64,000 bases of DNA from NCBI GenBank assembly GCA_030824115.1, contig JAVBYI010000004.1:124001-188000 (forward strand), written 5' to 3'. Under the pieces are notes generated by a model. That model saw only the letters and a program-made list of their open reading frames with translations. It was not told the origin of the DNA and did not search any database. The translations under genes and the position numbers were made by a program. Source of the stretch: Rhodocyclaceae bacterium (lineage in GTDB: Bacteria > Pseudomonadota > Gammaproteobacteria > Burkholderiales > Rhodocyclaceae). The stretch's first letter is position 1; each line of letters begins with the position of its first letter. Shown here piece after piece: positions 27,478-36,462 of this stretch.

Positions 27478-29432
27478 GGTAAATCCTCTGCAGTGCCATC
27501 ACCGAAGCCGCGCGGCCGGATGGTGCCGAGCCGCTGGGTCAGCGTGGGTTGGGCAATGCCCATCAGGGCGGCGTAGTGCACGGCATTGGCCAGCACTTTC
27601 TTGACGTAGTCGCGCGTCTCGTTGAAGGGAATCGTTTCCGCGTAGATGGCGCCTTCGAGCGGACGCTCGCCGCGCCACTTGCGGGCGCGCCCCGGTCCGG
27701 CGTTGTAGGCCGCCGACGCCAGTACCGGGTGGTTGTCGAGACTGTCCATGACCATCTTCATGTAGTTCGTACCAAGGGTGACGTTGGTGTCCATTTCAGT
27801 CACCTTGGCAGGATGATAGTTGGTCATGCCGATTTTCTTGGCGACCCACTTGGCGGTCGCCGGCATCAGTTGCATCAGCCCTTTGGCACCCACACTGGAT
27901 TTGGCATCCATGATGAAGCGGCTTTCCTGACGCATCAGGCCATAGACCCAGGCGGGGTCGAGCCCGACGTCACGTACGCGCGGCTCGACCTGATCGTAGA
28001 ACGGCGTGGGATAGCGCAGCGAGAAATCATGTTCGGCGCGCGTGCGGTCGGCGGTATTGATGGCGCGATCGATTACCGCTTCACGGCGGGCGAGTTCCGC
28101 TGCCGCCAGCAGTTCACGGTCGGAGAGGCGCGTGAGCGGCCAGTTCCACTCGCGGATGCCGTCGATACGCATGCCGGCGCGAATCAGCGCCAGGCCGCGT
28201 ATCAGTCCGGGGTGTGCCTGGGCGGCGGCCAGTTCGGCCTCGCTGATTGGCGCCGCCTTGGCGGGGAGCGCGCCCGACTTGCCCAGCGCTTCGCTGGCGA
28301 GAATGCCGTAGAAGCTGGCCTGGCCGGCAATCTTCTGGAACAGTGCCTGGGCGGCATCGCGTTGGCCCAGCGCGCTGTGCGCACGCGCCTGCCAGTAGAG
28401 CCACTCGGGTTGGGCGGCCTGCACACTCGGCATGGCGGCAATGGCGCGCATCACCCGCGTCCAGTCTTCGTTACGCAGGGCGCTACGCACGCGCCAGGCA
28501 CGCTGTTCTTCGTCAAGCGCACCGCCCAGCTTCTCGGCCTGATCAAACCAGTCGTTGGCGCTGGGCTGATGGGCAATGGCGGCCCAATACGCCAGCCGTC
28601 CCCAGCCGGCACCCCGTTCGACGTCGGGATAGGCTGCTTCAATGTCGGTCCAGCGTGCCGCTGCCACGCGTACGTCGGTACGCGCCATGCGCAGTACGGC
28701 AAACAGGGCCAGTTCGCGGCCGCTGCGCGATGCGGCAAAGCGTTCGGGCAACTTGGCGAGATAACGTGCTGGATGGTTGTCGATGGCTTCGAGCGTGCGC
28801 CAGGCTGGTGCTTCTTTGGCGGGCAGCCAGCCAATCAGGGTGCGGGCTTCCTTGAGCTTGCCGAGGGCCAGTTGGCGGCGCAGACGTTCCCACAGCTTGT
28901 CGTTGGGCAGTGAGCCCTGATTGGCCAGTCGCGCCAGCGGCGCGTGACAGGGTTCGGCCAGCGGCGCTTCGCTGGTCAGCAGCACATGCGCTTCGTCCTG
29001 CGCTTCGGGTTCGCCCAGACGTAGACGGATATCAAGGCCACGGCACTGGGCGTCGGCATCGGGCCGTTCCATGTGAGCGAACTGGACGCGTGCGGCCGAC
29101 CAGTCTTCTTGGCGCATTAGCCACTTCAGCCAGTCGCCACGCGCTTTTTCACCCAGATAGGTGCCGTTGTGACGCTCCACAAACGCTGCCATGCCATCAT
29201 CCGAGCCATCTTCGAGGCGTTGGGTCAGGCGAAAATAGTCGACCCACGGCAGGAGTGGATGGCTGCTCAGATCGTTGGCCACACGGGCAAACTTGTTGCG
29301 CTCGCCTTTGATAAACGCCTCGCGGGCGGCGGCGAACGTCGCATCCTCGGGGTGGGCCGTTTGGGCAAAAACCGAGGATGCCAAGGGGATGGCAAAGAGC
29401 AGGCTGAGCGGAGACAAAGACTTTAGCTGCAT
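27474..29432 (-). CDS. slt: Soluble lytic murein transglycosylase
   Basis: This 652-residue periplasmic enzyme cleaves glycan strands to anhydromuropeptides. It has a signal peptide ending VFAQT, a long alpha-superhelical U/L domain and a C-terminal goose-lysozyme-like domain with the catalytic Glu in GLMRQESRFIMDAKSSVGAKG, followed by LMQLMPATAKWVAKK and SAAYNAGPGRARKW. Length is normal. The overlap with the NDUFA9-like gene makes it first in an slt-NDUFA9-cca operon. Confidence 0.94.
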   Translation of the reverse strand: MQLKSLSPLSLLFAIPLASSVFAQTAHPEDATFAAAREAFIKGERNKFARVANDLSSHPLLPWVDYFRLTQRLEDGSDDGMAAFVERHNGTYLGEKARGDWLKWLMRQEDWSAARVQFAHMERPDADAQCRGLDIRLRLGEPEAQDEAHVLLTSEAPLAEPCHAPLARLANQGSLPNDKLWERLRRQLALGKLKEARTLIGWLPAKEAPAWRTLEAIDNHPARYLAKLPERFAASRSGRELALFAVLRMARTDVRVAAARWTDIEAAYPDVERGAGWGRLAYWAAIAHQPSANDWFDQAEKLGGALDEEQRAWRVRSALRNEDWTRVMRAIAAMPSVQAAQPEWLYWQARAHSALGQRDAAQALFQKIAGQASFYGILASEALGKSGALPAKAAPISEAELAAAQAHPGLIRGLALIRAGMRIDGIREWNWPLTRLSDRELLAAAELARREAVIDRAINTADRTRAEHDFSLRYPTPFYDQVEPRVRDVGLDPAWVYGLMRQESRFIMDAKSSVGAKGLMQLMPATAKWVAKKIGMTNYHPAKVTEMDTNVTLGTNYMKMVMDSLDNHPVLASAAYNAGPGRARKWRGERPLEGAIYAETIPFNETRDYVKKVLANAVHYAALMGIAQPTLTQRLGTIRPRGFGDGTAEDLP

Positions 29433-29490
29433 GGTGCGGCACGGAATTGACTATGATCCTCCCAGAGTAGCACAGGCCCATCCGCCTTCC

Positions 29491-30099
29491 ATGACCGATC
29501 ACCGCGAGAAACCCCCTGCCAATCCCGATGCTGCCAGCGATGCAATCCGCACCCGCTTGCGGCGCGAGTGTATTGCGGCCCGCCAAGCCATGCCGGCGGC
29601 GCAGCGTGCCGCGCATGAGACGCGCATCCTTGCGCTGCTGTGGGAGTGGTTTGCCCCCCAGCCTGCTGGCAGCGTGGGTTTTTGCTGGCCGATTCGGGCC
29701 GAGGTCGATTGCCGGCCGCTGATCCTGCGCTTGCTGGCGACTGGCTGGCAGGCCGCAATGCCGGTGGTGGTCGAACGTGATGCACCGATGTGCTTCCGTG
29801 CCTGGGTTCCCGAGGTGCCCATGACCCATGACCCCTACGGGATTCCGGTGCCGCTATCGGCAGAACGCCCCACGCCCTCGGTGCTGCTGCTGCCCCTGGT
29901 GGCCTACGATGCAGCGGGCTATCGGCTGGGTTATGGCGGTGGATATTTCGATCGCACACTGGCCCGCTGTACGGTGCGACCTGTTACGCTTGGGATTGGC
30001 TATGCCATTAGTCATGTCGACAGCATCCATCCGGCCGCGCATGACATTCCGCTGGACATGGTAGTGACCGAGGCTGGGCTGCAACGCTTTTCTCCTTGA
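29491..30099 (+). CDS. ygfA: 5-formyltetrahydrofolate cyclo-ligase
   Basis: This 202-residue enzyme converts 5-formyl-THF to 5,10-methenyl-THF with ATP. The family motifs are FCWPIRAEVDCRPLI, LLLPLVAYDAAGYRLGYGGGYFDRTL and the C-terminal VPLDMVVTE-like IPLDMVVTEAGL. The ATG at 29491 gives MTDHREKP; the frame opens further upstream (29275) but runs antisense through slt. It is divergent from slt with 58 bases between the starts. Confidence 0.92.
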   Translation: MTDHREKPPANPDAASDAIRTRLRRECIAARQAMPAAQRAAHETRILALLWEWFAPQPAGSVGFCWPIRAEVDCRPLILRLLATGWQAAMPVVVERDAPMCFRAWVPEVPMTHDPYGIPVPLSAERPTPSVLLLPLVAYDAAGYRLGYGGGYFDRTLARCTVRPVTLGIGYAISHVDSIHPAAHDIPLDMVVTEAGLQRFSP

Positions 30100-30133
30100 T
30101 TTCCTTAAAATTCAGGCCGAAGATGCCGTAAGA

Positions 30134-31159
30134 GTGAAGGATGACCAGTTTGCCATGACCGCCGACCCCTGTTTCCCGCTTGTTACCCTGCAACCACTGA
30201 CGGATGCCAGCCAGGCATGGGTGGCGTTGCGATTGTGTGGCGAGCACCCGTTGGATACGCCATCCCTGGTGCGCGTGTTGAGTGGTTTCGGACTCGCCGA
30301 CATCATTGTCGATCTGCCCTGCGTTGCGTGTATTGATCCCGCGGGCTTTGATCCAGCACCCCTTGCGCCCTTTGCGCCACGCTTGCAGTTGGCAATCACC
30401 GCCGCTGCCGCTGCCGATCCGGGGCTGGCGCCTGCTCGTGCCGCCTTGTCGGCGGCCGGCTATACGCTGCTGTCGAGCGATGAGATTCTCCTGACGGTGC
30501 CGGCGATTGCGGTGGAGGCTCCCCAGAAGCAGGAGGCGCCGACCCGCGGCTTGTTGCTCAAGCTGATGCAGCTGGTCACCTCGGATGCCGACACGGACGA
30601 GATCGAGGCCCTGATCAAGCATGACCCGAATCTTTCCTACCAGTTGCTGAAGCTGGTGAATTCGGTGGCGTTTGCGCCCGGCAAGAAAATTACCAGCTTT
30701 GGTCAGGCGATTGCCCTGCTCGGACGGCGCCAGTTGCAGCGCTGGCTGCAACTGCTGCTCTATACGCGCCAGCCGGGCAGTCAGCACGCCAGCCCTCTGC
30801 TGCCGCGTGCGGCGCAACGCGCCGGCCTGATGGAGGCATTGGCCAAGCGTCAGGGACTGGCGCACGAGATGCAGGATTACGCCTTCATGGCTGGCATGTT
30901 CTCGCTGCTCGACCAGTTGTTCGGCGTGCCGGTGGCGGAGGTGATTGCGCCGCTCAATCTGCCGGACCCTCTGGTACAAGGGCTGACAACGGGCGAGGGT
31001 ACGCTGGGGGCGCTGCTGGCGGTTGCGGTCGCCAGCGATGGCCCACCGACGCCGGCATTGGGTAAGACCGTCGCGCGCCTTGGCATCGCACCGGAAGACT
31101 GGGCGGCGGTGCAGGTGGAAGCCTTGCGCTGGGCCGTGCAGGTAAGCAAGGAAGCCTGA
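30134..31159 (+). CDS. Degenerate EAL-HDOD signalling protein (YuxH-like)
   Basis: This 341-residue protein matches the YuxH/COG3434 layout. Residues about 1-120 resemble a shortened EAL half without catalytic acidic residues (DIIVDLPCVACIDPAGF). Residues about 130-330 are HDOD (LLKLMQLVTSDADTDEIEALIKHDPNLSYQLLKLVNS, then FGQAIALLGRRQLQRWLQLLLY). It probably acts as a protein-interaction relay. Its start is uncertain: GTG 30134 or ATG 30155. It overlaps the next signalling gene by one base (TGATG), so both are coupled. Confidence 0.85.
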   Translation: MKDDQFAMTADPCFPLVTLQPLTDASQAWVALRLCGEHPLDTPSLVRVLSGFGLADIIVDLPCVACIDPAGFDPAPLAPFAPRLQLAITAAAAADPGLAPARAALSAAGYTLLSSDEILLTVPAIAVEAPQKQEAPTRGLLLKLMQLVTSDADTDEIEALIKHDPNLSYQLLKLVNSVAFAPGKKITSFGQAIALLGRRQLQRWLQLLLYTRQPGSQHASPLLPRAAQRAGLMEALAKRQGLAHEMQDYAFMAGMFSLLDQLFGVPVAEVIAPLNLPDPLVQGLTTGEGTLGALLAVAVASDGPPTPALGKTVARLGIAPEDWAAVQVEALRWAVQVSKEA

Positions 31160-33279
31160 TGAGCACCGAGACGCCCAAGAATTCTGCCGCGCTCACAACA
31201 GCACGCGCACAGTGCGAAGCGGCACGTGGTGTCCCCGGGGGCTGCTTGTTGGCGCCGCAGACGCAGATCATTGACCAGCTTCACGAGTCGGTCGTCACGA
31301 TGGATCTGGGCGGCTTCATCACCGGCTGGAATCGCGGCGCCGAGCAGTTGTTCGGTTATACCGCCGTAGAGGCGATCGGCAAGCACATCCTGTTTCTCTA
31401 CGCTGATCCTGATGCCGAGGATGATAGCGAGGGTTTCGACGGCGCTTTCCTTGAACATGGCGGTCGTGAACTGGAAGTGCGGCGGCGGCGCAAGTCTGGC
31501 GAGGTGTTCTGGGCCAGCCTGCAATTGTCCCTGATGCGCGATGCACAGGGCATCCCCTGCGGCCTGATCGGTTATCTCTCCGATATCACGGCACGCATCG
31601 AGGCCGAGAAGACGATGCGCCTGCAGTCGCGCATCTTCGAACACAGCGAGGAAAGCATCCTCATCACCGACCCCGAGCGCCTCATCCTCTCGGTCAATCC
31701 GGCCTTTTATGCGATGACCGGTTACACCGAGGAAGAGGTCATCGGCAAGACCACCGGTTTCCTGCGCTCCGACAAGCATCCGCCGCACTTCTACGACGAG
31801 ATCTGGAAGCATGTCGAGACCGAGGGTAGCTGGAATGGCGAGATCTGGACGCGGCGCAAGAATGGCGAGGACTTTGCCAGTTGGGCGTCGATCAGTCTGG
31901 TGAGAAACCGCGATGGCGGTTTGTGCAATTACTTTTCCATCTTTACCGACATTACCGAGCGCAAGAAGGCCGAGGAGCGTATCCACCACCTCGCCTATTA
32001 CGACGGATTAACCGGCCTGCCCAATCGCACGCTGCTCTACAAGCTGGTGGATCAGGCGCTCGTCGAAGCACGCCGCCATCGCCTGCATGGCGCGATCCTG
32101 TTCATCGACCTCAACCGCTTTAAGCCGATCAACGATACGCTTGGACACGGGATTGGCGACCATCTGCTGTGCTGTGTCGCGGACCGCCTGCGCGGTGCCG
32201 TACGCACTGAAGATGTCGTGGCGCGTTTGGGGGGCGATGAATTCGTCGTGGCCCTGTTCGACATCACGCGCCGCGAACATGCGGCCGTGGTAGCGCAAAA
32301 GATACTGGCTGCCCTCGATCCGCCCTTCAAAATCGAGGAGCACGAACTCAAGATTGGCGCTGCCATCGGTATCAGCGTTTATCCGCGCGATGGCTTTGAA
32401 ACCGAAGCCTTGCTGCGTATGGCCGATATTGCCATGTACCGCGCCAAGCAGACCGGCCAGGATGGTTATGCCTTCTACAGCCACGACATGAACCAGCGCG
32501 CCCTCGATCGCCTCAAGATCGAGACCGGCTTGCGCCATGCCCTTGAGCATGACGAGTTGCTGCTCTATTACCAGCCCAAGGTGGATATCGCCTCGGGACG
32601 CATCGTTGGCGCCGAGGCGTTGGTCCGCTGGAAACACCCGGAGCGCGGCATGGTGCCACCGGGTGAATTCATTCCCGTGGCTGAAGAGTCCGGTCTGATT
32701 GTGCGCATCTCCGCCTGGGTGCTCGAAGCTGCCTTGAAGCAGGCCCAGGCCTGGCAGGCCGAAGGATTGCCGCTCACCAAGGTGGCCGTCAACCTGTCGG
32801 CGCGCGATTTCTCGCCCGATCTGGCCGAGCGTGTCAAGACCATGCTGGCGCAGCACGATTTGCTGCCGGCCTGGCTTGAACTGGAAATCACCGAAGGCAT
32901 GCTGACGCACAGCAGCGAGGATGTCATTGCCATGATGGATGCGCTGACCGCCTTCGGCGTGACGCTCTCGCTCGACGACTTTGGTACCGGCTATTCAAGC
33001 CTCGCCTACCTCAAGCGCTTTCCGATCGACACGCTCAAGATCGATCAGTCCTTCGTGCGCGGCATTCCTGATGATGGCAACGATTGCGCGATTGCCGGCG
33101 CCATCGTCAGCATGGCGCAGCGTCTTGGCCATCGCGTCATCGCCGAGGGCGTCGAGACGCGGGCGCAACTCGATTTTCTGCGCAGCCTTGACTGCCAGGA
33201 AATCCAGGGCTACCTGTTCTCGCCACCGGTACCGCCCGAGAAGTTTGCCGAGATGGTGCGAGCGGGTAAAACCCTGTGA
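31159..33279 (+). CDS. PAS-PAS-GGDEF-EAL cyclic-di-GMP enzyme
   Basis: This 706-residue cytoplasmic protein has two PAS domains (about 30-150: VVTMDLGGFITGWNRGAEQLFGY; about 160-270: ILITDPERLILSVNPAFYAMTGY), a GGDEF domain with intact GGDEF and an RTED inhibitory site five residues before it, and an EAL domain with EALVRWKHPERG, ITEGML and DDFGTGYSSL. Both synthesis and hydrolysis are therefore possible; which dominates cannot be told. Start overlaps the EAL-HDOD gene. Confidence 0.93.
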   Translation: MSTETPKNSAALTTARAQCEAARGVPGGCLLAPQTQIIDQLHESVVTMDLGGFITGWNRGAEQLFGYTAVEAIGKHILFLYADPDAEDDSEGFDGAFLEHGGRELEVRRRRKSGEVFWASLQLSLMRDAQGIPCGLIGYLSDITARIEAEKTMRLQSRIFEHSEESILITDPERLILSVNPAFYAMTGYTEEEVIGKTTGFLRSDKHPPHFYDEIWKHVETEGSWNGEIWTRRKNGEDFASWASISLVRNRDGGLCNYFSIFTDITERKKAEERIHHLAYYDGLTGLPNRTLLYKLVDQALVEARRHRLHGAILFIDLNRFKPINDTLGHGIGDHLLCCVADRLRGAVRTEDVVARLGGDEFVVALFDITRREHAAVVAQKILAALDPPFKIEEHELKIGAAIGISVYPRDGFETEALLRMADIAMYRAKQTGQDGYAFYSHDMNQRALDRLKIETGLRHALEHDELLLYYQPKVDIASGRIVGAEALVRWKHPERGMVPPGEFIPVAEESGLIVRISAWVLEAALKQAQAWQAEGLPLTKVAVNLSARDFSPDLAERVKTMLAQHDLLPAWLELEITEGMLTHSSEDVIAMMDALTAFGVTLSLDDFGTGYSSLAYLKRFPIDTLKIDQSFVRGIPDDGNDCAIAGAIVSMAQRLGHRVIAEGVETRAQLDFLRSLDCQEIQGYLFSPPVPPEKFAEMVRAGKTL

Positions 33280-33305
33280 CAGGTGCCGTACCCCATGCGG
33301 GGCAT

Positions 33306-33329
33306 TTCATCCTGTCAGCGCCGACTTTT
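33306..33329 (-). repeat. Dispersed 24-bp repeat, copy 7 (upstream of fecR gene)
   Basis: 20 of 24 positions match on the minus strand; the outer right end is eroded. It lies in the 64-base gap between the PAS-GGDEF-EAL and FecR genes, its T-tract ending 14 bases before the FecR start. Confidence 0.75.
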
Positions 33330-33343
33330 TATAGAATCGTGTC

Positions 33344-33790
33344 ATGAATAGCAAACGGCTGATATTGCGTTTATGTTGCGTAGTTTGTTGGGCAGGGACC
33401 TCCTTGGCCCTGGCGGCAGATGCGGGCATCGTCAAGACAGTGCGCGGGCAGGTCACACTGGAGCGTGCTGCCCAGCGGCATGAAATCAAGGTGGGGGATG
33501 CCGTTCGGGAGAAGGATCGCGTCACCGTCTTGGGTGACGGTAGTATCGGCATCAGCATGCATGATGAAACCTTGCTGAGTCTTGGACCGAATTCGACGAT
33601 GGTCATTGGCACGTTTGCCTACAACCCGGTGACCCGGGAAGGACAGGTTGAAACCTCGATCCTGAAGGGCACGCTGCGCTATGTCACCGGACTGATCGGT
33701 CGTGCCAACCCGGCGGCCATCAAGGTGCTCACGCCAACCTCGACGATGGGCATCCGTGGTACCGAGTTCATTGTCGACGTACCCGAATGA
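33344..33790 (+). CDS. FecR-domain periplasmic protein
   Basis: This 148-residue exported protein has a signal peptide (LCCVVCWAGTSLALA) and one FecR domain: GIVKTVRGQVTLERAAQ, DAVREKDRVTVLGDGSIGISMHDETLLSLGPNS, then LKGTLRYVTGL and TPTSTMGIRGTEFIVDV. The domain is the stand-alone envelope type, not the sigma-regulator FecR. It overlaps the OmpA-like lipoprotein gene by four bases. It is likely part of the envelope cluster with the cyclase and barrel that converge on it. Confidence 0.88.
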   Translation: MNSKRLILRLCCVVCWAGTSLALAADAGIVKTVRGQVTLERAAQRHEIKVGDAVREKDRVTVLGDGSIGISMHDETLLSLGPNSTMVIGTFAYNPVTREGQVETSILKGTLRYVTGLIGRANPAAIKVLTPTSTMGIRGTEFIVDVPE

Positions 33791-34377
33791 TTGCACGGCC
33801 GTTCTGCATTCCCGCCTTGCTGGCGGCTGCCTTGCTGCAGGCCTGCGCGAGCGAGCGCATTATCTTGCTACCGCAGCCCGATGGCACGCCCAGCGCCGTG
33901 GTGGTCGAGTCGAAGGGGCGGTCGGTTGTTCTGGATCAGCCTTACGCTGTGGCCGAAGTCTCCGGGCGCCGTATCGAGAAGCAAGTGACCGATGCGGCCA
34001 GTGTGGAAGTGCGCTACAAGGCAGTGAGCGAGGCGCTGCCGCCCAGACCACGTTCCTTTGTGCTGCACTACGAGTTCGGGACGACCAAGCTGACGGCACA
34101 GTCACGCGGCCGCATTGACGAAATGCTCGATGAAATCAAGCGGCTTCCAGCGCCCGAGATCATCATCATTGGCCACACCGATCAAATCGGCGTCGATAGC
34201 GTTAATGATGCCCTTTCACTGAAGCGGGCTGAAGCCGTCGCCCAGCTATTAAAAGCCAAGGGCATTGACCCGCGCAGCATCGAAACCGTTGGCCGTGGCA
34301 AGCGCGAAATCCTGGTGAAAGGAAGACCGGGGGTGCCGGAAGAGAAAAACCGGCGCGTCGAAATTCGTATCAAGTAG
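33787..34377 (+). CDS. OmpA-family lipoprotein
   Basis: This 196-residue lipoprotein (lipobox LLQAC, Cys20) has a C-terminal OmpA-like peptidoglycan-binding domain from about residue 90: LHYEFGTTKLTAQSRGRIDEML, IIIIGHTDQIGVDSVNDALSLKRAEAV and NRRVEIRI. Asp and Arg of the diaminopimelate pocket are kept. It is translated with the FecR protein (ATGA overlap) and its 3' end overlaps the convergent patB gene by eight bases. Confidence 0.9.
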   Translation: MIARPFCIPALLAAALLQACASERIILLPQPDGTPSAVVVESKGRSVVLDQPYAVAEVSGRRIEKQVTDAASVEVRYKAVSEALPPRPRSFVLHYEFGTTKLTAQSRGRIDEMLDEIKRLPAPEIIIIGHTDQIGVDSVNDALSLKRAEAVAQLLKAKGIDPRSIETVGRGKREILVKGRPGVPEEKNRRVEIRIK

Positions 34378-35497
34378 CGCAAACGGCTTGCGCAATGCGG
34401 TCCAGTGCCGTTTCAAGCAGAGATGGCTGTGTCCCGAAGTTGAGGCGTACGTACTGTCCATAGGCATTTCCCGGGCCGAAATCGCGACCATTCGAGAGGC
34501 CAACCCCGGCCTGTTCGAATTCGCGGGCCGGATGTTCCCGGCCCCAGTCGCGGCAGTCTATCCAGGCCAGGAAGCTGGCTTCCACCGTGTGCATCGACAG
34601 ACCGGGCAGGGCATTGATGGTGCGCTCGACCTTGGCGGCATTGCCGCGCAGCGTGGCGAGCAAGTCCTGGCGCCAGGCTTCGCCATCGTGATAGGCGGCT
34701 TCACAGGCGGCCAGCCCCAGCACATTGACGTGCGGCACGATGCCCTGCATGGCGGCTTCGAACTGATGGCGTAGCGCGGCGTTCGGGATGATGGCGAAGG
34801 AACAGCCGAGGCCGGCGATGTTGTAGGTCTTCGAGGGCGCCATCAGGGTGATGGTGCGTGCGGCGATTTCGGGCGAGAGCATGGCAAAGGGGTGATGTTG
34901 CCCTTGTAAGGTCAGGTCGCAATGAATCTCGTCAGAACAGACGACGAGATCATGCTTCTCGGCCAAGGCGGCGAGTTGCCACAGTTCGTCGTCGCGCCAG
35001 GCGCGGCCGACGGGGTTGTGCGGGTGGCACAGCAGGAACAGCCGGGCGGCCTTCATGATGGCATCGGCGGCGGCGAAATCCCAGCACCAGCCACCCCCAT
35101 TTTGTACCAGCGGCAGCGTCAGCAAATGTCGGCGCTGGCAGGACGGCGCGGTGAGGAAGGGCGGATAAACCGGCGTGGCGGTGAACACCCCGCCTTCAAT
35201 GGCGCGGCAGGCGGTATGCAAGCCGGGCACCAGCCCCGGCAGCCAGACCAGCCAGTCGGGATCAATGGACCAATCATAGGCGCGCTGGCAATGGGCGACG
35301 ATGGTGTCGATGAGCGATGGCCAGGGCTGGCCGTAGCCGAACAGGCCGCTGGCGATGCGCTCCTGCAAGGCCGTAATGACGGTGGGCGGACTGGGGAAAT
35401 CCATATCCGCCACCCATAACGGAATGACGTCACGGCCGGCGTAGCGGTTCCAGCGGAGGGAGTCTTGCGGAGGTGGCGGCTGCAGGGCCGGGATCAT
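34370..35497 (-). CDS. patB: PLP-dependent C-S lyase, PatB/MalY type
   Basis: This 375-residue fold-type I aminotransferase-like enzyme is expected to cleave cystathionine or other C-S substrates. The motifs are RYAGRDVIPLWVADMDF, LCHPHNPVGRAW, VVCSDEIHCDL and the PLP-binding lysine in APSKTYNIAGLGCSF. A copy of the 24-bp repeat (35124-35147) encodes PSCQRRHL, at a place where relatives have a short variable link. It is the last gene of the cyclase-caspase operon, with a four-base overlap. Confidence 0.9.
   Translation of the reverse strand: MIPALQPPPPQDSLRWNRYAGRDVIPLWVADMDFPSPPTVITALQERIASGLFGYGQPWPSLIDTIVAHCQRAYDWSIDPDWLVWLPGLVPGLHTACRAIEGGVFTATPVYPPFLTAPSCQRRHLLTLPLVQNGGGWCWDFAAADAIMKAARLFLLCHPHNPVGRAWRDDELWQLAALAEKHDLVVCSDEIHCDLTLQGQHHPFAMLSPEIAARTITLMAPSKTYNIAGLGCSFAIIPNAALRHQFEAAMQGIVPHVNVLGLAACEAAYHDGEAWRQDLLATLRGNAAKVERTINALPGLSMHTVEASFLAWIDCRDWGREHPAREFEQAGVGLSNGRDFGPGNAYGQYVRLNFGTQPSLLETALDRIAQAVCAT
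35124..35147 (+). repeat. Dispersed 24-bp repeat, copy 8 (in patB)
   Basis: 23 of 24 positions match (AAAT start). Antisense to patB and read as PSCQRRHL, a third reading frame compared with the copies in rep and the NDUFA9-like gene. Confidence 0.92.
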
Positions 35498-36462
35498 CTT
35501 GCCTGGAAGAGAAAGTCGCCCCCCTCAATGTGGCCGGCAGAAAGTACGGCACCATACTGGGGTTCCTGTGGGAATTCCTTGGTGACACGGCCATGAACGT
35601 TGCGCCAGATCTCGACGCCGGGGGATACTGCGCCAACTTGTTCTAGCGTCTTGATCAGATTCCAGGCAAAGATCGAATGACCGGCGCGCCCTTCGTCCGA
35701 GACAGGTTCATCGCCACCGGAGGAGAGCACGACGACGGAGCGGCGCTTGAGAATCTCTTCTGCCGTCGTACCAGCGCCGACTTTTTGCTCTTTCGTCAGC
35801 GAACCGGAGAAGCAACTGTCCGATACCAGCATCAACTGACGGGCGGGAATGGCTTTCAGCAGCTTGGAGATATCGGTGTTGGAAATCCAGTTGGCGGCGG
35901 TTTTGGCCGAGGCGTCGACGGGAATCCAGAACCCCATGCCGGTATCGTCCATCAGATAGCCGTGGCCGGCGTAGAACAGCAGTACGTTGTCCTCGGCTCT
36001 GGCATCTCTGGCAATGCGATTAATGGCCTCGACAATGCCGGCCTTGCCGACATTTTCCAGGCGCTGTACGTCGTAGCCGAAGCGCGCTTTGAGCAACTCG
36101 GCAACCTTTGTGGTGTCAGCCCCCGGGGTTTCCAGGGACGGGATAGGCGGCGTGTAGGCCATATTGCCGACCAGTAGTGCGATACGCCGTCCGCCGCCGA
36201 TTGCTGGCATTGCCGCTGGCTGGGCGAGGCAGAGTGCTTCTGTTGTGCCGGGCGCACAATCGGGCACGTCCGCCGCCTTCGGATTGCGCCGCAGCTCTTC
36301 CAGCGCTTCGCGGTAGAGCAGGGTGCGCGCCTGATGGCGTTGCATGTCGATGGCGCGCATCTGGTTGATGCCAGGGATGCCGCCCATGAAGGCGGGCGGC
36401 CGCATTTGGGCTGCGGTGGGCAGGGCAATGCAAGCAGTCAGCAAGAGCAACAATCGTTTCAT
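35494..36462 (-). CDS. Exported caspase-like (C14) peptidase
   Basis: This 322-residue protein has a signal peptide (KRLLLLLTACIALPTAAQ) and a caspase/metacaspase p20-like domain: RIALLVGNMAY, catalytic His in LLFYAGHGYLMDD and catalytic Cys in LMLVSDSCFSGSL. VVLSSGGDEPVSDEGRAGHSIFAWNLI is typical of bacterial C14 proteins. Both catalytic residues are kept. The ATG at 36462 overlaps the upstream gene (ATGA). A copy of the 24-bp repeat encodes KVGAGTTA just after the cysteine, in the loop where activation cleavage often occurs. Confidence 0.88.
   Translation of the reverse strand: MKRLLLLLTACIALPTAAQMRPPAFMGGIPGINQMRAIDMQRHQARTLLYREALEELRRNPKAADVPDCAPGTTEALCLAQPAAMPAIGGGRRIALLVGNMAYTPPIPSLETPGADTTKVAELLKARFGYDVQRLENVGKAGIVEAINRIARDARAEDNVLLFYAGHGYLMDDTGMGFWIPVDASAKTAANWISNTDISKLLKAIPARQLMLVSDSCFSGSLTKEQKVGAGTTAEEILKRRSVVVLSSGGDEPVSDEGRAGHSIFAWNLIKTLEQVGAVSPGVEIWRNVHGRVTKEFPQEPQYGAVLSAGHIEGGDFLFQAR
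35762..35785 (-). repeat. Dispersed 24-bp repeat, copy 9 (in caspase-like gene)
   Basis: 22 of 24 positions match on the minus strand, and the flanking GCAA is also kept. It is sense to the gene and encodes KVGAGTTA. Confidence 0.88.

Noticed and set aside
27549..28913. 454-codon open frame antisense to slt
   Set aside because: Shadow frame; slt has a signal peptide and catalytic motifs.
33280..33343. CCCC-ATGC-GGGG stem after the PAS-GGDEF-EAL stop as a terminator
   Set aside because: Four-base stem and no adjacent T-run; the later T-run belongs to the 24-bp repeat.
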